Shown here: piece by piece, positions 50,481 to 62,131 of the stretch | Layout: every line of letters starts with the position of its first letter | Position numbering within the stretch: position 1 is the stretch's first letter | Source: Gymnorhina tibicen | Lineage: Eukaryota; Chordata; Aves; Passeriformes; Artamidae | Reading direction: 5' to 3' | Assembly: GCA_013399875.1 (NCBI GenBank) | Contig: VXAZ01007723.1 | Coordinates: 1,858 to 65,857 of the forward strand | DNA length: 64,000 nucleotides | Notes under the pieces: generated by a model | The model's input: the letters and a program-made list of their open reading frames with translations, nothing else | What the model was told of the DNA's origin: nothing | Databases searched by the model: none | Position numbers and translations under genes: made by a program

Positions 50481-53227
50481 TTCAGATGACAGAAGATGTG
50501 TCTTAGGAATTAGAATGTAATGCAGGCATCAGCCGTGATTGATGGAGTGGTATCAGGGCTGAGCGAGAGGAAACTCTTCAGGCAAGCAGGCATGTGCCAC
50601 TGTATTTATTGCACTGCCCCTCCTCCCAGTTCTTTCCTGAAAGGAACCTTTTCACCTAGGTTTAGCTTGTCATTAGCAAGGGCACTACAGTGGGGTGATT
50701 TTGGTTTTTAGTTATGGTGTCTGGAAGCTGTGTTATGTCAGGTACTCCTTTCTTTTGACCTACTTAAGATTGCAGCTTTGCCTTTAATAAGAGCACAGTG
50801 CCCTTTTCACAAGTTGATAGCCACGAATATAGATACACACTGGGATAAAAAAAAATTTATGTAGATATAAAATATTGGGTATTTAGGTTCCTACCTCTCA
50901 CCTGAAACAAGTCAGAGTAGAAATATTGTTTTTAGTTATATAAATAAAATATCTCAAATACTGGAAATTTTTAGCTAGGCTTTGCACAAGCTCATTTAGC
51001 CCATTTCTTGTTTATGAAAATTAGTACTAGTCCATAGAGTATCTAATAAAAAAAAAAAGAATTATTGCTAAAGACTCAGTCAAAAGAAATGTCTTCAGCA
51101 ACCAGTATTCTCAGTCCTCGAGCATGTAAAATGAAACAATCAAGTCTCTTTAGAGGAATTGCAGGTGCTTTCATCAGCTACACCTCAGGGTCACTATTTA
51201 GTCTTTATAAAGTGCCCCAAAATAATCTGCTAATAATTTAAATTATGTTTAAAAAACAATAAAGGTAATGTGTTCATGGTAGTGGGTGTTGCTTTGTGAC
51301 TGACCAGGTGAGAGTCATTTGCCTTCCAAAGTTATAGTCAGATTAATGACATTGTACCACAACAGACTCATCTCCTGATGAAAAAGAGGCCTTTTTAGTG
51401 TAAGTTGCATGTGTGATTTATCTGCTATGCAGCCTATGCATGAAGCTGTCTTATGCAAAAAAACCGGCTCTGGTGGAATGGGATATGGAATAGGAGAATT
51501 CTGGAAGGAAGATGAGATGTTTGCTTTGCATACCAAATTCTTATTTTAGAGTTTTATGTCATAAGAAACTTATCTATGATATTTGTGTAGGCTAGTTTAG
51601 TCAATCCTACAATACGTGAGTCAACAGAAAACATAAGCAAATGACTAATTTTCACTATATCTGTAACTTGATTCTTATTCAAATAATCTTATGCTTAATT
51701 ACATAGTATGCTTTATAGAATATTATAAAAACATCGTCTTTCCTTAAATAATTGAAGTGATTTGTCATTTGGGATGGAAGAGAAGAATTAAATTAATTTT
51801 TTTAGTTTGAGAGAGGAAGGAAAAGAAACCCTTCTGTTTTGCATAAAGTTGTCTAAACAGTTTATGTAAGACTTGTAAAACTTCTATAAACCTAAAATAG
51901 CATTTCTTAAGCAACTGTGGCTGAACAGGAAATGTAGCAATAAGCAGGAATCTATCAAACCAGTTAGAGCTTTTAAGAGTGGCACGTGTCTGTACTGCAA
52001 AGTGAGAATTCCCATGTAACCAAAGTGACTTTGTGGCATTAGTTCTTTCCGGGATTTAGCCTTCACTAACTAGTTTTTATTAAACTCTACCAAACTTCAA
52101 GGAGGTATCTCTCGGGTGGCATATTACAAGAGCATACAGCAGCCTTTTGTAGACTAAATATAATTAGGGTTAGCTGATTGCTAAGAGAATTAGAGGAAAA
52201 GCATCATGGAAAATAAAAGGAAAAAAGTGCCCTGTATTTTAAAAGCTGTGTTCAAAGCTGCTTGTGCAAGTATACATAAAAGTTTTAATAAGTAATCACT
52301 AAGGATAGCAGATATATACCATACTGCTTAATTAAGACATCACGGAAAGAATGCTGCAGTAAGAAGTCATTAGAGGCTCTCTCAACAGATTCACCTCTCT
52401 TTTTCTCTCAATTGATTCTACTAGACTTTCTATAACAGTTGAGAAAAAGCAGGAAAAATAATTTGAGAAACTTAGATCAGGAATGACAGTTGCATCTGAG
52501 TGTAGCATATCTCAGGACTTATTTAATTTGCTAAAGAAAAAAAAGAAATGGCTTAATTGGTGAGAAGTCAACAACATAAAAATTCTGCTTTTTCTGTGGT
52601 CTTTTGGAGTTTTGTTTGGTCCTTCTGTCTTTCTGGCTAATTAAAATGGCTGAAAGGCAAAAATATTTCTCGTGGGAAAATATTGTGGCTGATCCAAACG
52701 TTTTCTGTTGTGGAATAAATACCCATATTCCTCTTCCTGCATGTGTGTTACGTGATCATGGTTTGTAGATGAATGAGATTATTCATGGAAATTAGAGCAG
52801 TACATCTGACTTCATTTATGCCACATAAGATTTAGATGTCAAAACAAGGTCTTTTTAAGGAAAATGAAGATACAGGAGGTGGGCAGTGGAGTGTACATAA
52901 GCTTGACAAGAAGCAAGTTCAAGCTTGACTGATATAGAGGGATAAATTTGCTCTTCTGTGAGTGTTTTGAATGTCTCTGCTCCTAAATTAGGTCCAGCTC
53001 AAGGTTTAATTTTTTAAGGTTGAATGGGGAAGCTGTAAAGCTGCAGCTATTTAGAAAAGAAAAAACTTGTAACACACATTCCCTGGTCTTCCAAACTCAG
53101 GCTGCACAGTAGTGTTCTCTCTCATCATCTGAGATCTGAGAGGGATATATCATAGAAGGAGAATTTCAGAATAGAAATAAATTATCATAAATACAATTTG
53201 TTCTTAGAGAACAAGTGTGCATTTTAC

Positions 53228-53286
53228 TGAACACCGAGGAAATTAAAAAAAAAAAACAAAACCAAAACCAAATCAAACAAAAGCAA
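53228..53286. repeat. A-rich / (CCAAAA)n low-complexity tract
   Basis: A run of twelve A leads into degenerate CAAAACC and CAAATCAAAC units. No recognisable retroelement body precedes the A run, so it is called simple sequence rather than a retroposon tail. Confidence 0.85.
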
Positions 53287-53407
53287 AGGGTGTTTCTTTA
53301 CTCATGTCTTCAAGCCACTTTTATCCAGCAAGTGGTTTTCCTGTCTACATGTCATTTTTCATTATTGATGTCTTGACCTTCTCACTTCCAGTGGCAAAAA
53401 CTGATGA

Positions 53408-53442
53408 CCTCCCTTTCTCTCTCCCTCTCTCTTCTTCTCTCC
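53408..53442. repeat. 35-nt pure pyrimidine tract (CT-rich)
   Basis: There are 35 consecutive C/T bases on the plus strand, mostly CTCT and CCTCT units. The tract ends at CCACCCCTCACC. Part of it is close to mirror-symmetric. The serine/leucine-rich reading frame across it is a low-complexity artefact. Confidence 0.9.
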
Positions 53443-53823
53443 ACCCCTCACCACACATCCTTCTTTAGTTTTAAATGTTCTGTTTGTGTCTGTACAGAGG
53501 GGCTGGTATTTCCATTCTCCCAGCTGTCCAGACCTGGTGAGCCATGGTTGTGCAGTACAGTTTATTTCTCATCCCTGATCTCAAATATCCTTCCGAGAAG
53601 AATCTGGAGATATTGGAGAGTAGTGTAGATCTAGGTCTTCTGGCAAGTGCACATGTGGTAGTAGTGGCAAGACTGCAGTCTCAATGTAATGAAGCGTGCC
53701 TGTGGTGCGTGTGCTGCCTGGACACAGTTGTATTTTCTAGACTAGCAGACTTCTGGATTAATGAAGAAGAAATCTTCATCTACTGATGTTACAATTCTTT
53801 CTTCTCAAATCCTTTCTTTCCAG

Positions 53824-54004
53824 GAACAATTTCGACTTAGTTCCTCCTGATTTCAGTGCATTAATACACAGGTCTTTTGTTAGATCTGTTGCAGATACAA
53901 TGCCACTTATAAAAGATAAAGAAAAGACCTATATGCAGAAATTAACCAGGCCCGAGGACTGGGGTATTTGTGTAAATTATTATAAAAGTCTGTTTTCTCC
54001 TTGG
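53824..54004 (+). other. Candidate internal coding exon (181 nt), product unrecognised
   Basis: A pyrimidine-rich acceptor (ATCCTTTCTTTCCAG) precedes 53824 and a strong donor (TTGG|GTGAGT) follows 54004. The interval is open with one leading base plus exactly 60 codons, so it enters in phase 2 and leaves in phase 0. The peptide starts NNFDLVPPDFSALIHRSFVR and contains KLTRPEDWGICVNYYKSLF. It is mixed in charge and hydrophobicity, with no signal peptide, membrane segment or motif I know. By chance the window could yield a splice-bounded open stretch of this length, so support is modest. It is phase-compatible with the frame beginning at 55445. If not coding, it could still be a non-coding RNA exon. 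Confidence 0.3.
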
Positions 54005-54428
54005 GTGAGTCATTTTCCATTCTATGTCTGGAATGAACAATGGATAGCATGACTGGGTCAACTCCCGTCAAGCAGTTTGGATGCCACTGCCCTAATTCAG
54101 GTGATAAGAAAGTTTAGCTTAATTGTTAAGCATCATACCAGGACGGGTGCTGTCAGAGACAGAAATAAATACTATCTGAATCTTTTTACTTAGTACTTCA
54201 GAGGCAGCCATAGTGTTAACAGTTGAGCGAGCCTTAGCACGTGCAAACCACCCATAGTGAAAAGAAAGGCTTTGGGAGTTTTGGAGAGAACCATTTTTTT
54301 AGTATCAAGTAGACTTTGTTACCTTTTGTCTTGGGTGGAAGCCATCATTGTTGCAAGAACTGATTAGATTTCCTATTGATTTCTTCATGAAAAGGCAGCC
54401 AACAACCTCATCAGTTATACATTCTTGA

Positions 54429-54442
54429 GTGCCATCTACTGG
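54429..54442 (-). promoter_or_regulatory. CTCF consensus match, minus orientation
   Basis: Read on the minus strand this is CCAGTAGATGGCAC, matching every position of the published core consensus CCASYAGRKGGCRS. By hand estimate a full 14-base match should occur by chance in only a few percent of windows this size. Binding is not shown by sequence alone. The site sits in otherwise unremarkable CA/TG-rich DNA. Confidence 0.5.
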
Positions 54443-55444
54443 CACCTTCTCTAATACAAGCACATATACACATTTGCATGCATGTTTACATATTTGTGTA
54501 TGCACACAGGCAGACACAGATCTCTGTATGCATACATACATGTAAATGGCTCTATAAGTCAGGATTGCAACAACCAGTTTACAACGTGAATGCACCCTTT
54601 GAGGGTTCTCACCTCATTGTTACTGTGCTTAGGAGTTAAAGTTAAAGCTAAGCTAAATTAGCAGAATTAATGAAGCCGGTATTCCTATGAGATTTTATCT
54701 CATATTTCTAACCAATTCCGTGCCCCCTCCCATATGCACAGAACTCACAGATCTGAGCTCCCAGTCTTCCGAGTGTCATCCTAGACTCTCTGAATTGACT
54801 GAGATATAATTGTTCTTTCCTCAGAGGGAACAATAAATTCTGTTCTTTATGCTGTCTCCAGAGTTCACAAAAGTTTTAGAACATGCACATCTTTGAGCTA
54901 CCTTTTCTTCTCCTCAGACCTCACTGGAACTGATCACTGAGGACATAAAAGTTACCAGGTAGACCAGCACAAATGCAGAGGCTGTAATCCCATCTCTCGT
55001 TTCATTTTATTTGCATTCATTTTCATGTAGCTCATTTTAATTAATTGGTTGCCCTAATAATCATTAAACATGAATTGACAGTTAAAGAAATATATTAATT
55101 CTTCTTAAAGGAGATTTAAAGACTTTTTGGTTTTATTTGGAGCTTGGAGGTGAATCTTCAGGCTCTGGGAAATATCCTGATGCCACTGGCGTTCATATAG
55201 AAATAAACAGGTGAAAATGAGCACAGACTTTTGCTTACAGTAGTTCAGACATGTCCCTTGTTACTTTGGCATTGCAAGGAGCATTCTCATAGGATAAGCA
55301 CACAGTGTTAAGTTCTGGCCAGCAAACAAGGTCTTTGCAAAACAAGGCTGAAGAGATGGTAATTTTCTCAGATCTGTATTCAGGATTAATCTTTATCATT
55401 TATTTCTCTCCCATGAAAAAAAATCTTTGTCCTGTTTCTACCAG

Positions 55445-55759
55445 ATAATGAAAAATAAATATGAGAAAAAGACATCCACTCTACAGATCAGGCAGGATTG
55501 TAGAAGCTACATATCTGTGCTCTGTCCAGATGACAAGTGTAGCTATATACATTTACCACACATAAATTACAAACTATCAAGTCAAAAACCAAGCAACCAT
55601 CGTTTGTGCCTTTGCAGTGTGGTCCCTGTCCGACTCCATGTGTTTCATGCTTCTGTCAATAAAGGCCTGAGAAAAAAACATTCATCATTTCATCTTTCAG
55701 AAGTAAATTTTAGTGATGAGCCCAGAGCTCAGGCAGTTACTAAATATCTGTTGAAATAA
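55445..55759 (+). other. Candidate terminal coding exon ending in TAA
   Basis: A strong acceptor (TTTGTCCTGTTTCTACCAG) precedes 55445. From there frame 0 is open for 104 codons to a TAA at 55757-55759, and it is phase-compatible with the candidate exon ending at 54004, 1.4 kb upstream. The peptide begins IMKNKYEKKTSTLQIRQDC, is basic with several cysteines and histidines, and ends near EPRAQAVTKYLLK. I recognise no domain. AATAAA-type signals occur downstream (for example near 55923 and 56118) but are common in AT-rich DNA. A frame this long is within random expectation for the window; its start at a good acceptor in the right phase is the only extra support. Confidence 0.25.
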
Positions 55760-56301
55760 CATTCAAAAAGATAAAAATACTTGTTGTTTATAACCATTTG
55801 CTAAACTGGAAAGCAACAACCTTGGTATAGAATCAAAATCTATTGCAATGTATCAAGATCCGGACTCAAAATGTTTTCATCCCTTTCTTTTTATTAAAAA
55901 AAAGTGCTTGCTACATGAAAAGAATAAATTTTAATGTGGAACTTTCAGAAAACAGAATAAGGAAGCAACCATTTGCAACTAAATTATGATTCTTTTGAAA
56001 AATGAGTTTAACCTCACAAATATGAGCAGTTCTAGGAAACTACTATGTAAAAAGTAGACACTAGGAAAGGTTAGAGTTCTCATCTAATTTTAAGTTAACA
56101 TAGAACAGGAAAATGTAATAAACAATGGAAAAATAAAAATACTATATTACCTTATGCACATTTTCCCCCTTGCCTTTTCTCTTACAGTTTTATTTCTATA
56201 TTAAACCTCTAACTATTTAAAATTTTATGAAATCTCTGCTTTTCTACTTTTGAATTGATTGAGTGCTTTAACTTTTGGCTACTTCTAATATTGTGCTTAG
56301 G

Positions 56302-56327
56302 AGTTTTATTCCTAAGTTTTATTCCTA
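56302..56327. repeat. Perfect 13-bp tandem duplication
   Basis: AGTTTTATTCCTA occurs twice in exact tandem. Confidence 0.95.
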
Positions 56328-56370
56328 CAAGACATTTGTCTCATCTTCTGAAATATGTTACATTCCATGT

Positions 56371-56392
56371 TTTCATTTAATTTTAAATGAAA
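56371..56392. repeat. 10-bp inverted repeat with 2-nt spacer
   Basis: TTTCATTTAA (56371-56380) is complementary to TTAAATGAAA (56383-56392), separated by TT. In AT-rich DNA such a near-palindrome can arise by chance. Confidence 0.8.
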
Positions 56393-57880
56393 TCAAAATA
56401 GAATAGAAATATAAACTAAAACCACTATATGTTTTCCTGCTAGGTACTTTCTTTCCTTCATTTTTTTCCCTACAATTCAGGTGTTCTTCTTGCCCTCTTT
56501 AAATAGTCACAAACTGTAAGCAAGCAGTTTCTGTTAAGCTGCATTTGTGTAACATACATCCACTCCACTAACCCTCCAAAAAAACTAGTATTAATGATAC
56601 TAGAGGTCAGTGGAAACACAACTATTGATTTCGATGAGCTTTTGATTAAGATCAAAAGAAATTGGAAGTTTTAATAGGTCATTTCTCATGAGGGCTGGAA
56701 TAAGATTTTCACCCACTGCTAAATCATAAATAAGGAACAATATAATGATTTATTGTTTAACTCTATCCTGACTTGAAAAGAACAGTTTTTGATGGAAATA
56801 GGTTTTGGAGCATATTACATAAAAAATCCTGGTAGTACAAAGCCAAATCCATGCATTATGATTTTGAAAACATGAAAATTGTGAAGAATTTTTCACTTGG
56901 TAAATAAATGCTCATTAATTTATCTCAGAGTGTATTTTAACAATTTACCTTCACTCTATAGTTGACTAGAGACAGCAAAAATTATTTCTACTTGTTTTAA
57001 CAGGAGATTACCAACTCACATAGTTAAATGAATCATGTTTTCCATTACAGTCCATTATAGCATCTCATAGCTTTCTGAAACTTACAGTTTTTCAGATTAA
57101 AGGTTTGTAGGTTTGTAGTCTCTGAATATGATGTTTATTGTTACTGTCATTATTCTTATTTCTGTCTATTATTTCCTGTGTGAAGATCCTTTACGCAAGC
57201 TGGTATTGACATGTTTTGAAAGATAAACAAGATAGGGGAGAGGAAGATAATGTTTTATTTCATGTAAATGAAATTCCTATTTTTAAGACTATTTAACAGC
57301 TTTAATGTTTTGTATGATGACAATAAAATGTTAATTATCCACTGTGTTGTATATATTGCAAGTATATTTAAATGTTCCCAGAAAAAAATGGGTTAAAAAT
57401 CTGAGAAAAAATAACATAATATTAGATTGTGATATTTGAGGAATATTATCTGAATCTGTAGTAAAGACTGAACTAATAAATACATGCAGAAACAAAGCTG
57501 AAGTTGTATGTTCTACAGAACAGACTGAATACTTAGCACAGCTATTTAGGAAACAGCACTATACAAAAACAATACATTTGACCTGCAATAAAACTAATCC
57601 AAGGAAAAAATGAAAAGGAGTGTGTTTCAATTTTGGCAATAAATGTCTAAGCGATTAGTAGAATATATTTTCTACCTAACAATAAGGTACCATGAAAAAT
57701 ACGTGATGTAACACTTAATACTGCAACCTGATTCATATTTTTACATCAGTTCTATAAAACAGAATAAAAATTTGGGATATAGTTTGTATTTCTGGTCATA
57801 CTTAAAACCTTCTCACTAGCATGTTATCAATAGATGTATTTTTAAATATTCCCAAATGATTTTTTTTTAACCTTCCTTTA

Positions 57881-57913
57881 TTTCCTCTTCCTTTTTTTCC
57901 TTCTTCTTTTTTT
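57881..57913. repeat. 33-nt pure pyrimidine tract (T-rich)
   Basis: An unbroken C/T run with TTTCC, CTTCC and TTCTTC units, within a wider T-rich region from about 57860. A second T-rich stretch lies at about 58156-58190. Confidence 0.9.
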
Positions 57914-58052
57914 GCCTCTCATTTCAATTTGCACTTTGTCTTTGAAGTTTACTCTCTGCCTTTAATTACCTTTGATGGACTGGTAAGACTCTTTCCATGG
58001 AACAGTTCATAGACTTAGGCTAATATATCATAAATGAGAAATCTTCTGCTTG

Positions 58053-58078
58053 AAGCACCATTTTAAAGCACCATTTAA
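58053..58078. repeat. Near-perfect 13-bp tandem duplication
   Basis: AAGCACCATTTTA is followed directly by AAGCACCATTTAA, with one mismatch. Confidence 0.93.
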
Positions 58079-61000
58079 AACTGGAAGGACACATCACATT
58101 GACATACACTCAATAATAACATTTCACAGCTTTTAACTAAGCTGGTAGGCATGCTTTTTTTTTCCCCTTTTAATTTTTTTTTTCTCCTCTCAGAGACAGC
58201 TGCCTATTCCTGTTCATGTATGGTTTCTGCCAGTACTCTGATGTCTTTATTTAGGGAATTATAAAGAATTGCTTGGAGTCTTATGCAGTTTCAAAAAACT
58301 TGCCATTGAAGGGGAGGAGGATAAAACTTATTCAGAAGACAGATGACAGCTTTTCATCTGGGGATCATACAGAAGGACGCTTCCTTCTATAAAAATAGAT
58401 CCTGAAATGTTGTTTTCTCCTCACATTTTCAATGACCAATCATTTTTAAAAAGAAAGAATATCCTTAAAACTGTGAAGTCAGCTGAATCCTACAATTCTC
58501 ATTCAGCCAAACTGGTATTTTTTACAATTATTACTATTTTACACAGTAAGTCATGCAGAATTGGCTCCTAAAAGAAACAGATTGTTCTCACAGCCACCCC
58601 TCCCATCCTTCATGAAACAATACCAGCCTGAGTCAAATCAGCTTGCACTAATTTTGTTTCATAAAGAGACCATTTTAATTGTATTTGTTGACAGTATCTT
58701 TTTTTGTCTGTATCAGAAAACCAACAGAATAGAGGAACATTGTGATCGTTATTAAATAAACTGTCATCCTATTTAACTGAATGGAGTGATTTAAATGTCA
58801 CTATAATGAGTTGTTTGGAGTTTATTTTTTAGATTATAATCTGTTAATTAACAATTAATGTGTGCTTTTAAGATGTAGCCCACTGCAGGAGGTACTGGTG
58901 AGGCATTTTGCCTCAGCAGGAGTGCTAGGCAGTAGTTAACACAGAATAAGCAACTGGGACAGATCCTCAGCTGGTTAGGATTTAACTTTTTATTTTCTAG
59001 AGTACAAAAGAAACTAGACTTTCATATGGAAATAGGTCATGGAAGTGTCTTTCAGCAAGTGGAGAAAGGGTAGGGTTGTAACTTGTGAGGGTACTAAGCA
59101 ATTGTATTCCCTGGGGATGGAAAAAGAAGTGATAATGCTGGAGTTTCATTAGCAATATAGACAAGTGGGGATGAACCATTTGGCTGACCTGCTGCTACCA
59201 ATTATACCAAGTACTGAAGGATCACTGATCACATCATTTGCCAGAACAAGTGTTTCAAACATAAATAAAGAACAAAGCAAGCAACATTTGTACTTACAGG
59301 TTGGCAGTAGGGGAGTTATAAAGATTATCACTCTTATTTACTTCCAGGTCTTACTTCCAGGTTGTTGGCCTGGCTGTAGTCAGTTCTGTCACTGAAACTT
59401 TCCACTCAGCTGAGCTAGCTTGTTATGCAGAAATGTGAAGTAAATATGCTCACATTTACTGAGTTAACATCAAATTATTCTTTTAGTCCAGTTATTACTG
59501 ACCATGCACTAGTGTGGATGCCATTGGTCCCTATAACAGCAGAAGCTTTTCAATCCTCTACAGATAGAAACTGGAAATTTTAATTTAAAAGAGATACACA
59601 CACCCCACCCCACTCCCCATACTCATAAGAGGTGGTTCTGCAGTCCTAGTAACTTCGCTCAAATTCTAGAAGCCAGAATATGATTGAGAAAGGTTTTCTG
59701 AGCACTTTTTTTGTTATTTAGTGACTAAAACCAGTGGCCACAGGTTTGTCAGTTAATGTCAGATCTTTGAGATTACACAGCTGGTTTTCTTTTATCTTGC
59801 CCAGATTGCACCTCAAATGTAATGGTATTGCTTGCTTGTCCTAAGAGTTAGAGGATAGCAAATATGTCTGTTTTGTAAACGAAGAGCTAGCAAACATTAG
59901 AACTAAAATCAAATTACCTCAATTAAAAATGTGTGTAACTGTATGTAAAGGGACTGTTTCACACTACAGATAAATGTCTTTGATATCCTTTTTAGACTGG
60001 TGTGTTCCGTGTTCATCAGCTGATTTTTCTTGCCTTTTCTTTTCTTTTTACATGAGTCCTTAGAGAAATATCAAGTTCAACTTAATAACAGTAAGTAGTA
60101 TACTTTCTCCACAAAATCTCAGTGTAGATTTTCAGTTGTACCTGACACTTGTAGAAAGATTTCCTCTGTGCTGTGCTCAAGTTTCCAGCCACCTGAATGC
60201 TTCCCACACCCTGCCTACCTGCATAGAGATATATGTGCAGTCATGGACCCAGAATGGATAATCTGCATTTTTGCCATGTATTTTTTATGCCTCTTGATTA
60301 TATGCAAGCTTTTTCTTCACTGAATTTAAATTTCCTAAAATATTACTTCCCTGTCTAAAGTCCTCAGCATTTTCTACGCTTTCTTCTTTTTCTTTGTCTA
60401 AAATATATTTTTGAAATACAGTTGTAAACAAATCGATACAAACAAAATCAAGGAGTGATGAAAAAGTTCAGTACAGAGAAACAGAGAACTTGTTAAAAGG
60501 AAAAAAAACTCATCTGGGCTTAAAGGAAAAATAAGGCAGAAAGAGAAGTAGACAAAGCAAGAGGAAAATATCTTTTTGAGGTTATTTGGAAGCATCATGG
60601 CTTTAAGTTAAACAGAGCCATTAGCTATGCTAGCTGACACAGGACAGCTTGTGTTCATGCCACCAAAATCTCTACCTAATTAATGAGAACTGCTGGCCCA
60701 CAGTAGCTACTGACCTGTCTACAGGAAGCCTGGAGGAGAAAGTGTTTGTTGGCTTCAGCCAAAACTCCTCAAGAGCTGGGGCTAATAATGTGAGACCACG
60801 AGTGAATGAGTGTTTCTGAGATGATAACTATGTGTTCTTTGAGTTTCTTTTGTGGAGCTGCAGGTACAGCTCTGCACCCCCTCTAACAAGCTTCTCTCTC
60901 ACCTGTGCTGTTTTGAGGCTGGAATTGGATCACCTCAGGTGCTTTCTGGTTGAGCCCAAATGTGTCTTCAAAACACTGCACAGGCACCATCCTGGGTGCC

Positions 61001-62033
61001 TTCACTAGTAAATGGAACATAACCATAGTGTCAAACTAGACTCATGGGATATCTTATGTATTCTCTATTCCCTCATGTAAAATCTGACTTTTATGCTTGA
61101 GAGGGGGAAAAAAATTGTATCAGAAATAGCCATTACAATTATTGATTCTACAAAAAATTATTATATATCTTTTATTATTGTATGAAATTATTGGTTCTTT
61201 TCTTTTCCTTACCAGAAAGTCTGATGCTACATTGAACACATGATTATTTCCAGCACTTTGCTTATCACAATGCAGTTTTCATATAAATAAAATAACAATT
61301 TATCCTCCATTCACTACAAAGGGTAAATTCAGAGATAACAGTGGTCTGGGGATTTAGAAATTGTGCTAAATTCATATGGTAATGAACATCTGTGATGTTT
61401 TGGTGACTCACTTGCTCAAAAGGATACAATCCCCAGGTTTCATTATTGTCTTTGAAAACTTGCAGGAAGTCCCACACGGAACACTGATGACAGACAACAC
61501 AGGATGGTTTTAAGCAGACTCCCAGTAAGACAGAGGGCAATGCTAGGTTATGTCCCAGTGTGATACAATGGCTAGTGTCTAAACATGGAAAATGTCTCAA
61601 TATTTTAATGTTTTAATGACATCCTAAAACATTAATGAAAAAATAACTTAATGAATCACCCTGAGTGCTGTTGTAATTTTTTGCCTGTTTGTTTGTTTTT
61701 CTCCATTTGCTGAAGTGGCACAAATCAAGCCACCTGCTAGGAAACTCCTCTGAATGGCTTAATTCCTTTCTTTTGCCTCTCCTCCCACTCCTCCCATGAC
61801 AGAAAAGACTTTTTTCAAGTGTGTTCTGGGAATTTCAGGGTATGTTTTCCTAATCAACTGTGTTAAGACACTCAGCCAATTACACTGGACAATTTTCTTT
61901 TTAGAAATAGGAATACCTTTTCCTCAAGTTATTTTGTGACTGGGCTTGCACAAGTTTAATAAGATAAAAGAGAGAAAAACACCAAAAATCATTTTTGAAA
62001 GGGAAGTCACAAAAATTTGCTATTCAGAGATCT

Positions 62034-62131
62034 GCGGAAAATCCAGGAAAGGGTAAGATAACGCGGAAAATCCAGGAAAGGGTAAGATAACGTGGAAAAT
62101 CCAGGAAAGGGTAAGATAATGCAGAAAATCC
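62034..62131. repeat. 29-bp minisatellite, about 3.4 copies
   Basis: Three full tandem units of 29 bp (62034-62062, 62063-62091, 62092-62120) are followed by a partial fourth unit to 62131. Each unit begins GCGG/GTGG, then AAAATCCAGGAAAGGGTAAG, then ATAAC/T. Units 1 and 2 are identical; unit 3 differs at two positions and the partial fourth at a few more. The period is not a multiple of three, so the frames open across it (for example on the minus strand) are incidental. The near-identity of the units suggests recent expansion and likely length polymorphism. Confidence 0.95.

Noticed and set aside
61265..61600. Minus-strand open frame of 111 codons
   Set aside because: Considered as a possible retroelement or zinc-binding fragment because of its cysteines, but no motif or spacing fits.
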